Source of the DNA: Sutterella seckii
GTDB lineage: Bacteria > Pseudomonadota > Gammaproteobacteria > Burkholderiales > Burkholderiaceae_F
DNA: 53,795 nt
Direction of reading: 5' to 3'
NCBI RefSeq assembly: GCF_009183815.1
Contig: NZ_WEHX01000006.1
Location: 1 to 53,795, forward strand
The notes beneath the pieces are model-generated. The model worked only from the letters and a program-made list of their open reading frames with translations. It was not told the DNA's origin and ran no database searches. How positions within the stretch are numbered: position 1 is the first letter of the stretch; every line of letters starts with the position of its first letter. Below, one piece after another: positions 27,189-35,114 of the stretch. Both the position numbers and the translations under genes were made by a program.

Positions 27189-28078
27189 CTCCTGAATACA
27201 TGGAACTTACCGCTCAGGCCGCCACGAGCCACTGGGCGTGGACGATTGCGTTCTTCCTCTGGTTCGTCGGCCTTTCGGGCATGGCGCTCTTTTTGAACAT
27301 CTGGCTCAAGAGCCGCCGCGTCTTCGTGATCTCCGGCATTGCCGCGATCGCGGGCACGCTGCTCGTGCTTTCGCACCTGGGGCGCCTTCTCAACCTCCCG
27401 TTTGCGGCCTTTCACGCGCTCGTCAACTGGTCCTTCAACTTCACGAGCTGGATGTTCATCGGCATCTGCCTCCTCGCAGTGCTCTGCATCGCCGTGGTCG
27501 CTGAAGGCCTCATGATCTGGCTGGGCTCGAAGGAGGGCGGCAGCCGCTTCCTCGCCGACATCGCTGAAGGCGTGATGGTGCGCTGGTGCAACGGCATTCT
27601 GGGCGTTGCGGCCACGGCCTATTCCGGGTTCCTTCTCACCCAGGCCGCGGGCGTTCCGCTCTGGAATACCGCCGTGCTCCCGGTCCTCTGGATCTTCTCG
27701 GGCCTCGGCTGCGCCGTGGGTCTTGCTGAGCTCCTCGCCGCGGGCGGAAAGCTCGAGACGGGGCATCCCGGCTGGCTCGGCGGCACCGCCTGGGGCGTGC
27801 ACCTGGGCGAAGCCTTCGTGATCTTCGCCTTCATCCAGTCGGCCTGGACGGGTACGCCCGGCGCCGCTGCGGGTGCGGAAAGCCTCCTCATGGGCGGGGC
27901 TTCCCTCATCTTCTGGGCGGGCGCCATCGGCCTCGGCATCGTGATGCCGATCCTTTGCACCTTCATGAAGGAGCACCGCTCGATGGTGATGCTCGGAGGC
28001 CTCTGCTCGATCATCGGCGCGCTCGCGCTTCGCGCCTCCGTTCTCTTTGCGGGCTACTTTGATCCGGTGATCTGGTAA
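27185..28078 (+). CDS. NrfD-family membrane anchor/quinol-interacting subunit (PsrC-like)
   Basis: 297 residues with about eight or nine hydrophobic helices, the size of PsrC/NrfD/DmsC-type anchors. Recognisable stretches are AWTIAFFLWFVGLSGMALFL, LSHLGRLLNLPFAAFHAL and FNFTSWMFIGIC; in the NrfD family helix II carries a conserved H-L-G-R motif near the quinol site, seen here as SHLGR. It overlaps the ferredoxin gene by 4 bp. Passes electrons between the quinone pool and the periplasmic FeS subunit. Followed by a terminator at 28147. Confidence 0.88.
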   Translation: MTPEYMELTAQAATSHWAWTIAFFLWFVGLSGMALFLNIWLKSRRVFVISGIAAIAGTLLVLSHLGRLLNLPFAAFHALVNWSFNFTSWMFIGICLLAVLCIAVVAEGLMIWLGSKEGGSRFLADIAEGVMVRWCNGILGVAATAYSGFLLTQAAGVPLWNTAVLPVLWIFSGLGCAVGLAELLAAGGKLETGHPGWLGGTAWGVHLGEAFVIFAFIQSAWTGTPGAAAGAESLLMGGASLIFWAGAIGLGIVMPILCTFMKEHRSMVMLGGLCSIIGALALRASVLFAGYFDPVIW

Positions 28079-28146
28079 TCCGCACGAGGAAAGGGGGCCT
28101 GACGAGCTTTCCCTTCGGGGAACTTCAGGAAGCCTCACCGACAGAC

Positions 28147-28186
28147 AAGCCCGGCCGCGGACGCTTCCGCTGCCGGGCTTCCCTTT
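28147..28186 (+). terminator. Intrinsic terminator of molybdoenzyme operon
   Basis: AAGCCCGGC (28147-28155) pairs with GCCGGGCTT (28172-28180), followed by CCCTTT. Confidence 0.7.
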
Positions 28187-28283
28187 ACTGGAGACCGCAT
28201 TTTTCTTTCGGGAACGCGTTTACGCGACTTTTCCGGGTTATTAAATGTGAGCAAAACGCACTGAATGATGAAAGTGGTGTTCC

Positions 28284-28289
28284 TATAAT
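28284..28289 (+). promoter_or_regulatory. -10 hexamer TATAAT
   Basis: A perfect TATAAT lies 68 bp before the ATG of the threonine aldolase gene, in an AT-rich gap; no good -35 is seen at 16-18 bp, so it may need an activator. Confidence 0.45.
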
Positions 28290-28356
28290 CGTTGTCCATC
28301 GGTGCGCCGCTTCTCCTGCGGCGCTTCCCGCTTTTATTCAATTGGAAATTTCGGCA

Positions 28357-29382
28357 ATGATCCGTCTTGCTTGCGACTACCAGGAAGGCTGCCTTCCGGC
28401 GATTCTTGAACGTCTTCAGGAAACCAATCTTGTTCCGGCGCCGGGCTACGGCGAGGATGAGTTTTCCGAAAATGCCCGCCGCCTCATCCGTGAGGCCTGC
28501 CGGGCGCCGGAGGCCCGCGTCTTCTTCCTCGAAGGTGGCACGCAGACCAATTCCATCGCGATTCACGCGATTCTTGCCGGCTACGAAGGGGTTCTCTCCG
28601 CCGAGAGCGGGCATATTGCCGTTCATGAGGCGGGCGCAGTGGAAGCGCGCGGCCACAAGGTGATCACGCTCCCGCAGAAGGACGGAAAGATTTCCGCCGC
28701 GTCGATCGAAAAGTGGATGGAGGCGTTCCTTCGCGATACGAGCAAGGACCATGTCGTGCAGCCCGGGATGGTCTACATCTCGCAGCCGACGGAATTCGGC
28801 ACGCTATACAGCCTTGCCGAGCTCGAAGACATTTCAGCCGTTTGCTGCCGCTACGGGCTGCCGCTCTTCATCGACGGCGCCCGCATGGCCTACGGCCTCG
28901 CCTCTGAAGCGAACGACGCCGGGCTTTCCGACATCGCGCGGCTCGCGGACGTCTTCTACATCGGCGGCACGAAGTGCGGCGCCCTCATCGGCGAAGCGCT
29001 CGTCGTCACGAATCCGGCCCTCATGAAGCATTTCTTCACGCTCCAGAAGCAGCAGGGCGCGGTGCTTGCCAAGGGGAGGCTCCTCGGCATCAATTTCGAG
29101 GTGCTCATGAGCGGGACTACCTACGTCGACGCCGGACGCCACGGCGTCGAGCTCGCGCAGAAAATCCGCGCGGCGCTCCTTGAAAAGGGCTACGAGCTCT
29201 ATGTCGACTCCCGCACGAACCAGATCTTTGCCTGGCTCACTGATGAGGATCTGAAGCACATCGGCGAGAAGGCGGCCATCTCCATCTGGGAGCGCCGCGA
29301 CGACGGGAAGACTCTCTGCCGTTTCTGCACGAGCTGGGCGACCCGCGAAGAGGACGTCGACGCCGTGATCGCGCTCCTCTGA
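28357..29382 (+). CDS. ltaE: Low-specificity L-threonine aldolase / beta-eliminating lyase family
   Basis: 341 residues from ATG 28357; a TTG at 28342 is an alternative. PLP fold type I. The N-terminal SACDY-like opening is LACDYQEG; the middle has FLEGGTQTNSIAI, ESGHIAVHEAGA and FIDGARMAYGL, where the Asp and Arg hold PLP. The Schiff-base lysine is in IGGTKCGALIGEA. Cleaves L-threonine or L-allo-threonine to glycine and acetaldehyde. Cytoplasmic. Single transcription unit with its own TATAAT. Confidence 0.88.
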   Translation: MIRLACDYQEGCLPAILERLQETNLVPAPGYGEDEFSENARRLIREACRAPEARVFFLEGGTQTNSIAIHAILAGYEGVLSAESGHIAVHEAGAVEARGHKVITLPQKDGKISAASIEKWMEAFLRDTSKDHVVQPGMVYISQPTEFGTLYSLAELEDISAVCCRYGLPLFIDGARMAYGLASEANDAGLSDIARLADVFYIGGTKCGALIGEALVVTNPALMKHFFTLQKQQGAVLAKGRLLGINFEVLMSGTTYVDAGRHGVELAQKIRAALLEKGYELYVDSRTNQIFAWLTDEDLKHIGEKAAISIWERRDDGKTLCRFCTSWATREEDVDAVIALL

Positions 29383-29589
29383 TCCGGAGAAAGGCGGCGC
29401 GAAGCATCAGCAATTGTTTCCGATTCTGTCCTTAAGGTTCGCGTGAGGTGCGCGGCGTAAGGTATGAGTCATCAGGAGGAACTTTGCGAAGCTTCCCGCC
29501 GCTTCAAGTGAGCTTGCTTGGTCGCAGCTGAGCCGCGGAAGTTCGACGGGTTCCTCATTTCATTCCCCGTTTTCCCCAGGCCCTCTGCC

Positions 29590-29964
29590 ATGTCCTTCTC
29601 CAAAGTCCTTTTCGCCGCTCTTTTTTCCGTCAGTCTTGCTGCGGGCGCCGCTGAGACCGCGCACAAGGACACGGGGCTTGAAGGGCACTGGTCGGGCGTC
29701 CTCCTCTCTCAGGCAGAGGAAGCCGCGGACGCGGAACTTTCGCTCGACCATTACGGCTGCTACGCGCTTTCCGTCAAGAAGGACCGCGGCATTGAAACGG
29801 GCTTCTTCGAGGTGAAGAACGGCCGCGTGCTTCTCAAGAATTCGGGCGGCGTCGTCAATCGCGAGTTTGAGGTCGGAAAAGACGGCAAGCTCCATCTCCT
29901 CGACGCCGAAGGGAAGCCCCTTGTGATGGCTGCCGAGAACTGCTGCTCGCTCTACAAGGACTGA
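29590..29964 (+). CDS. Small exported protein, NlpE-like beta-barrel fold suspected
   Basis: 124 residues from ATG 29590, with the signal peptide MSFSKVLFAALFSVSLAAGA and probable cleavage after AGA. The mature part alternates short beta strands: LEGHWSGVLLSQAEE, LSLDHYGCYALSVKK, FFEVKNGRVLLKN, KLHLLDAEGKPL. That layout echoes the NlpE N-terminal domain seen in the gene at 31489, but the NlpE C-x-x-C motif is missing. The only cysteines are in HYGCY and ENCCSLYKD. Function unknown. No lipobox. Confidence 0.7.
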   Translation: MSFSKVLFAALFSVSLAAGAAETAHKDTGLEGHWSGVLLSQAEEAADAELSLDHYGCYALSVKKDRGIETGFFEVKNGRVLLKNSGGVVNREFEVGKDGKLHLLDAEGKPLVMAAENCCSLYKD

Positions 29965-29988
29965 GCAGGGGATTTTTCGCGGAAAACC

Positions 29989-30032
29989 AAAAACGCCGGT
30001 ACTGACTTTTGATCGTCAGCCGGCGTTTTTCT
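29989..30032. terminator. Bidirectional intrinsic terminator
   Basis: AAAAACGCCGG...CCGGCGTTTTT with an inner GACT/GTCA extension. T-run follows on plus; minus side gives TTTTGGTTTT for the asparaginase gene. Confidence 0.85.
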
Positions 30033-30051
30033 TATTTCCGGAGGCTCTTCA

Positions 30052-31062
30052 TCAGAAGCGCTCGAACGCTTCCTTCATCTTCTCCGGATTCCATCCGAAG
30101 GTGACGAGCGCGAGCATGGCGAGAATGCGCGCCTTCTGGGGCGAAAGCGTCCCCGAGGGGATGTAGCCGCGCTCCTGCCACTCGGCAAGCCCCGGGGTCA
30201 CGCATCCGCCCGGCACCCGGCTTGCCCGGATGATGAAGACGCCGCGTTCGGCGGCTTCGGCGAGCGCCTTTTCGGTTTCGGCATGAATGGAGCCGTTTCC
30301 GGTGCCGGCATGGACGATGGCTTCGGCGCCCGCTTCAACGGCGGCGCGCACGAGCATGCCGTCGTCGTCCGCGTGCGAGTAGAGGATGTCGACGCGCGGG
30401 AGGCGCTTCGGGTGCGAGTAGGTTTCAAGTCTGAAGGGCGTCTCGGCGCCGAAAGGCTTCTCCGGTCGGCCGAGCCAGACGACGGCGTCGCCAGAGACGA
30501 TCCCGAAGGGACCCTCTGCGAGTCCGCCGAAGGCGGCGGCATTCGTGGGGTTCACCTTCATGGCGGCGCGCGCGCCGTAAATCACGTCGTTGAGGGCAAC
30601 GAGCACGCCGCGGCCGCGGGCTTCGGGGTCGACGGCGATGCGCACGGCGTTGTAGAGGTTGAGGGGGCCGTCGGCGGAAAGCGCGGTCGAAGGACGCATG
30701 GCGCCCGTGAAGACGACGGGCTTCGCGGTCTTCATCGTGAGGTGCGTGAACCAGGCGGTTTCCTCCATCGTGTCGGTGCCGTGCGTGACGACGATGCCGT
30801 CAATTTCCGGATCCGCGTCGGCTTCCGCAACGGCGCGGCCGAGATCCTTCCAGACGGCGCTCGTCATCGACATGGAGTCGATGCGGGCGACTTCACGGAC
30901 GTCAATGCGGGCGACATCGGCGAGGCCGGGAACAGCCGCGAGAAGCGCATCAACGCTGAAGTCCTTGAGGCGGTAGCCCGTCATCTGGCTTGCGCTCTCG
31001 CCCGAGGAAACAATCGTGCCGCCGCAGGTGAGGAGGCGGACTTTGGGTAGCTTTTCAGTCAT
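30052..31062 (-). CDS. L-asparaginase
   Basis: 336 residues from ATG 31062; upstream in-frame residues have no SD. The two asparaginase signatures are present: LTCGGTIVSSG (nucleophile Thr in G-G-T-I) and VTHGTDTMEETAW (catalytic Thr, Asp), followed by VVFTGAMRPSTALSADGP. There is no signal peptide, so it should act in the cytoplasm, producing aspartate and ammonia. The length and the GAMR..ALSADGP stretch resemble type II enzymes. An intrinsic-terminator hairpin lies 62 bp upstream of its start on the same strand. Confidence 0.92.
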   Translation of the reverse strand: MTEKLPKVRLLTCGGTIVSSGESASQMTGYRLKDFSVDALLAAVPGLADVARIDVREVARIDSMSMTSAVWKDLGRAVAEADADPEIDGIVVTHGTDTMEETAWFTHLTMKTAKPVVFTGAMRPSTALSADGPLNLYNAVRIAVDPEARGRGVLVALNDVIYGARAAMKVNPTNAAAFGGLAEGPFGIVSGDAVVWLGRPEKPFGAETPFRLETYSHPKRLPRVDILYSHADDDGMLVRAAVEAGAEAIVHAGTGNGSIHAETEKALAEAAERGVFIIRASRVPGGCVTPGLAEWQERGYIPSGTLSPQKARILAMLALVTFGWNPEKMKEAFERF

Positions 31063-31123
31063 GGTGGAATCCAATGGAAGCGGTGTCGTTTCAGTGGATT
31101 CTATCGATTGATGCGCCGGATGC

Positions 31124-31150
31124 AAAAAGAGCGCCGGTTTCCCGGCGCTC
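31124..31150 (-). terminator. Terminator-like hairpin upstream of asparaginase gene
   Basis: On the minus strand GAGCGCCGG-GAAA-CCGGCGCTC-TTTTTGC: 9-bp perfect stem, GNRA tetraloop and U-run. No supported gene precedes it on this strand. It therefore either ends a decayed or small-RNA transcript or attenuates the asparaginase leader. Confidence 0.75.
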
Positions 31151-31488
31151 TCCCTGCGGAGTCGGATCTGTCGCGCAAGGCAGATCAGGCTCCTTTTGAC
31201 CTCGAACTAGATACTACGGGAAAGTCGGGCGATTGCGTATCGTATTTATGCGTAGGTGGTTTTACTAATTCTTCTTTCGCCAATGTGCAGGATCCTTCGC
31301 TGAAGACAGCAGGGATTTCGTTAACTCCAAGAAAAACAATAGACTATTTGCTCTCATGCAGGGTATGCCGTCGGGAATCGTTACATTTTGGACGCCGCTT
31401 CGAACCATCGCTCTCCCTATGATGGGGATAGGTTTCGTGCAAGGATTGTCCTGCCGTTTACATTTCTCTTCCTTCGCTGGATGCCGTC
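31151..31488. other. Intergenic, with an orphan minus-strand frame
   Basis: No supported gene. A minus-strand frame is open from 31343 down to TGA 31185-31187 (52 codons, no ATG, AT-biased codons such as GAA-GAA-TTA-GTA-AAA) and ends just before the hairpin at 31124-31150. An inverted repeat GATCTG/CAGATC lies between. Could be a decayed gene tail or part of a structured RNA. Confidence 0.35.
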
Positions 31489-31914
31489 ATGCCGCTTTCA
31501 TTGATCCGTCCTTTCGCCATTTGCGCAGCGCTCGCGCTTTCGCTTTCCGGGTGCACTGCGCCTTCAAACGGTGCAAAAGAGGCGGCTTCGCCCCAGGCCG
31601 GAGCAGCATCTGAAGTTGCGGGCGTCTATGAAGGCATGCTTCCGTGCGCGGACTGCGAAGGAATCCGCACGGCGCTCTATCTGAGGGCGTCGGGCACCTA
31701 TACGCGCGTTTCGCACTATCTTGGGACGGACGGCGCCTTCGATGAAGGCGGAAAGTGGTCCTTTGAGGGCGGAAAGCTCCGCTTTGATTCCGCGGCGCCC
31801 GGGGAGGGCCCCTGGTATGCGCTTCCGATTCCGAATGGCGTGAGGCTCCTCGACCGTGAGGGGAAGCCCGTCGAGGGCGTCCTCGCGCCGATGTACGACC
31901 TCATGCGCCCGTGA
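31489..31914 (+). CDS. nlpE: Copper-resistance/envelope-stress lipoprotein NlpE, N-terminal domain form
   Basis: 141 residues. Lipoprotein signal with lipobox LSLSGC (Cys22). The mature part carries the NlpE N-terminal signature GVYEGMLPCADCEGIRTALYL with its C-x-x-C pair, then TYTRVSHYLG and GGKWSFEGGKLRF. E. coli NlpE has a second OB-like domain; this version ends after the first, like many shorter family members. In E. coli NlpE senses surface contact or lipoprotein-sorting stress for Cpx; no cpx genes lie here. Probably outer-membrane anchored (residue after Cys is Thr, not Asp). Confidence 0.88.
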   Translation: MPLSLIRPFAICAALALSLSGCTAPSNGAKEAASPQAGAASEVAGVYEGMLPCADCEGIRTALYLRASGTYTRVSHYLGTDGAFDEGGKWSFEGGKLRFDSAAPGEGPWYALPIPNGVRLLDREGKPVEGVLAPMYDLMRP

Positions 31915-32071
31915 GCGGCTTTTCTCTTCTCTCCTTCAGAATTCCCTTAAGCCGCGATTCCTAGAATTGGGATACGAAAACATCCGCTGCCTTCAGACGA
32001 CCGGAACCCGGGAATGACCGGGGCTGCCGTTCCGGGGCGGCGTCTTAATCCATTCAAGGAAGCGCAATACC

Positions 32072-32548
32072 GTGGCTCGTGATACTTCTCTTCGACTTCT
32101 TGGAATTTCGTCAGCTTTGATTCTTGCCGGCATGCTCGCCGGCTGCGGCACGACCGGCACGTCCGGAACCGGGGTTCTTTCCTCTTCCTCCGCTGAAATC
32201 GAGGCGCCCGCACCCGTGCAGACCCCCAACGTGATGCTCGTGAGAAAAACCGTTCTTCCGTACGACGAGACGATTCCGCTTGAAACCGCCTTCGAGCAGT
32301 ACGGCGCCTGCACGCCGAAGAGCCGTCTCTGGGAAGAGGTTGAGGCCGGAGACGTGCAGTTCTCCTGCAGGCTCGACGACGGCACGGTGATCCAGTTCGA
32401 CTTCCGGATTGATCGTCAGCAGAAGGCGGCGCTCCGCATGGTGACCTTCACCTCCATGAACGATGCCGAATATGCGGGCATCAGCGTGCGCGGCCCGGAT
32501 GCGGACGACATGCTGAAGAAAATCTACATGAACGAGCCGCTTTTCTGA
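32072..32548 (+). CDS. Predicted lipoprotein, unknown function
   Basis: 158 residues from a GTG at 32072, preceded by AAGGAAG at a good distance. Signal ISSALILAGMLAGC with the lipobox LAGC, then a Gly/Thr/Ser-rich linker. The folded part has two cysteines (QYGACTPKSR and FSCRLDDG) that could form a disulfide, and beta-rich stretches IQFDFRID and ALRMVTFTSM. I do not recognise the family. Single gene followed by a strong terminator. Confidence 0.75.
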   Translation: MARDTSLRLLGISSALILAGMLAGCGTTGTSGTGVLSSSSAEIEAPAPVQTPNVMLVRKTVLPYDETIPLETAFEQYGACTPKSRLWEEVEAGDVQFSCRLDDGTVIQFDFRIDRQQKAALRMVTFTSMNDAEYAGISVRGPDADDMLKKIYMNEPLF

Positions 32549-32613
32549 CCGGCTTTTCCCTGAAGGCCGCCCCGGCGGCCCCGCGCTCTCTCCCTTCAGA
32601 GAAGGCGCTCAGC

Positions 32614-32653
32614 AAAAATCCCGGATCCGGCGCCTGCCGAACCCGGGATTTTT
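32614..32653. terminator. Bidirectional intrinsic terminator
   Basis: AAAAATCCCGG ... CCGGGATTTTTT: U-runs on both strands, ending the lipoprotein gene and amtB. Confidence 0.9.
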
Positions 32654-32680
32654 TATGCGGTTGACCGAAAGATCAGGGCG

Positions 32681-33961
32681 CTACTCAATGCGCTCGCCGT
32701 GCGAGGCAAGGTCGAGGCCCGAGAGCTCGTCGTCGGTCGAAACGCGCAGACCCATGGTCTTCTTGATGATGAAGAGGATCACGAAGCTCATGACGCCGCC
32801 GTAGACGAGGGTCGCGACGACGGAGAGAGCCTGGATGCCGACCTGGGTCCACATGGCGGGCAGTTCAGAGCCCGTAACAGCGCTCGAGGCAAAGAAGCCC
32901 GTGAGGATGGCGCCGAGGATCCCGCCCACGCCGTGAACGCCGAAGGCGTCGAGCGAATCGTCGTAGCCGAGCTTTGCCTTCACGACCGCAACCATGAAGA
33001 AGCAGACGACGCCGGCAAGGAGGCCGATGAAGAGTGCGGGAGCCGGCTCAACGAAGCCCGACCCCGGGGTGATGGCAACGAGGCCTGCGACGGCGCCCGA
33101 AATCATGCCGAGGAGCGAGGGCTTGCCGCGGGTCTTCCATTCCGTGAACATCCAGGCCACGGCGCCGGCAGCGGCCGCGATCTGCGTCACGATGATCGCC
33201 ATCACGGCGCGTTCATTGGCTGCAAGGCCCGAGCCGCCGTTGAAGCCCATCCAGCCGAACCAGAGGAGCGAGGCGCCGATGACGGCGAGCGCGAGGTTCG
33301 CGGGAGCAAGGTGCTGCTGACCCCAGCCGCGGCGGGGACCGACCATCAGGCAGGCAACGAGGCCCGCAATGCCGGCGTTGATGTGGACGACGGTGCCGCC
33401 CGCATAGTCAAGCGCGCCCATTTTGAAGAAGAATCCGTCCGAAGCCCAGACCCAGTGGCAGATGGGTGCGTAGACGAGAAGGCTCCAGGCGGCCATGAAG
33501 ATGAGGAGGGAGGAGAACTTCATGCGGCCGGCGATCGAACCCGTGATGAGCGCGGGCGTGAGGATCGCGAAGGTCATCTGGAAGAAGACGAAGAGGAGCT
33601 CCGGAATCGTGCCCGAGAGCGTATTGATGCCGATGCCCGAGAGGAAGGCCTTCGAAAGCCCGCCCACAAAGGAGCTCCCTTCCGAGAAGGCGAGGGAATA
33701 GCCGACGAAGTACCAGAGGAGCGTGATGATGCCGCAGATCGCGACCGACTGCGCGAGCGTCGAGAGAATGTTCTTCTTTCTCACCATGCCGGCATAAAAG
33801 AGCGCAATGCCCGGGATGGTCATGAGGAGGACGAGGAGCCCCGAGACCATGACCCAGGCGGTGTCGGCTTTGTCGAGCGCCGGGGCGTCAGCTGCGAATC
33901 CCGGGGCGCTCATGAGTGCAAGGAGCCCCGCGAAAGGGATGTATTTGATGTAGGCGTGCAT
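32681..33961 (-). CDS. amtB: Ammonium transporter AmtB
   Basis: 426 residues. A cleavable signal (IPFAGLLALMSAPGFA) is followed by 11 helices. Family landmarks: DTAWVMVSGLLVLLMTIPGIALFYAGMVR at the start, the twin pore histidines in VVHINAGIAGL and FGVHGVGGILG, and the GSIAGRMKF loop. Trimeric inner-membrane channel for NH4+/NH3. Follows glnK by 71 bp in the same unit, so GlnK would block the pore when nitrogen is plentiful. Confidence 0.96.
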   Translation of the reverse strand: MHAYIKYIPFAGLLALMSAPGFAADAPALDKADTAWVMVSGLLVLLMTIPGIALFYAGMVRKKNILSTLAQSVAICGIITLLWYFVGYSLAFSEGSSFVGGLSKAFLSGIGINTLSGTIPELLFVFFQMTFAILTPALITGSIAGRMKFSSLLIFMAAWSLLVYAPICHWVWASDGFFFKMGALDYAGGTVVHINAGIAGLVACLMVGPRRGWGQQHLAPANLALAVIGASLLWFGWMGFNGGSGLAANERAVMAIIVTQIAAAAGAVAWMFTEWKTRGKPSLLGMISGAVAGLVAITPGSGFVEPAPALFIGLLAGVVCFFMVAVVKAKLGYDDSLDAFGVHGVGGILGAILTGFFASSAVTGSELPAMWTQVGIQALSVVATLVYGGVMSFVILFIIKKTMGLRVSTDDELSGLDLASHGERIE

Positions 33962-34032
33962 TTTTTGTACTCCGTCTTTGGGAGTTTTTTTGATACTGGG
34001 GGTTTAAGAACCGCTCTGAAGCTTCCGGGGCG

Positions 34033-34413
<381 letters not shown>

Positions 34414-34425
34414 TCAAAAACTCTG

Positions 34426-34443
34426 AAGCAAGATTTGTGCCAA
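34426..34443 (-). promoter_or_regulatory. Sigma-54 promoter of glnK-amtB
   Basis: On the minus strand TTGGCAC-AAATC-TTGCTT matches the -24/-12 consensus (TGGCAC-N5-TTGC) exactly. It predicts RpoN and NtrC control. A clear NtrC site was not found; an imperfect repeat ATGCAAAAGCAT lies ~80 bp further upstream. Confidence 0.88.
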
Positions 34444-34710
34444 AAGCGCTCTGCCAGGTGAGCTTCTCTCGGGCGGACAAGGATGTCGAGTCGTCGGAAT
34501 GTTATTCACCGGCTGCAATGCAAAAGCATTATGCGTACGGCATTGCCTTCTGCGGAAAGCAGTGCAAAGTGGGCGGCGGCAAGCTGCGGGAAGTTCAGGC
34601 GACGGCCTTCGAGACCGGCTTTCCCGGTCGAGAGGGCTTGAGCTCGGGCGCGTCATGCGGCATCCGCTAAAATCGGGTGCATTGCAACCATTGAGCGGAG
34701 CGTCTGCGCC

Positions 34711-35070
34711 ATGACCGGGAACGTCAAAGACAATAAGAAGGAAGAAGGAGTGCCGGAGGAGCCGCTCCTCGACAGCCGGGGATGGCCTCTCATCCGTCTT
34801 ACCAAGGTCTTTCCCTGCATGAGCAATTCGGACATCGCCGCGAGGGCGCACTTCTTCGCGGGCCTCCGGGCGCTTTCCGAAGCCGACTACATGGCCGGAA
34901 AGGGCATGACGGTCGAAACAATCGTGCGCGAGGATCCGCGCTACGGTCCGAAGGACGTGGTCTACAGCATCGGCGGCGAACCCCGCAAGGAGAGGAGCTA
35001 TGCCGAAATGGAAGCGGAGCTCGTGAAGGCCGTTCGGGCGTCGCATGCTGCCTACGCCAGGGCCAAATAG
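34711..35070 (+). CDS. Conserved-looking small soluble protein, unknown function
   Basis: 119 residues, acidic and helical, with no signal or membrane segment and no cysteine cluster (a single Cys in FPCMSNSD). Notable stretches are LLDSRGWPLIRLTKVFPC, AARAHFFAGLRALSEADY and GKGMTVETIV. I do not recognise the family. Codon use matches the surrounding GC-rich genes, which supports it being real. It lies 44 bp before the AAA-ATPase-like gene on the same strand, possibly co-transcribed. Confidence 0.6.
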   Translation: MTGNVKDNKKEEGVPEEPLLDSRGWPLIRLTKVFPCMSNSDIAARAHFFAGLRALSEADYMAGKGMTVETIVREDPRYGPKDVVYSIGGEPRKERSYAEMEAELVKAVRASHAAYARAK

Positions 35071-35114
35071 TCGCCAGGTCTTTGACTGGGCTGACGTCGC
35101 GCGAGGAAACCGGA

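Noticed and set aside
31108-31422. 104-codon plus-strand frame
   Set aside because: Crosses a perfect terminator hairpin, has no SD and no recognisable motif.
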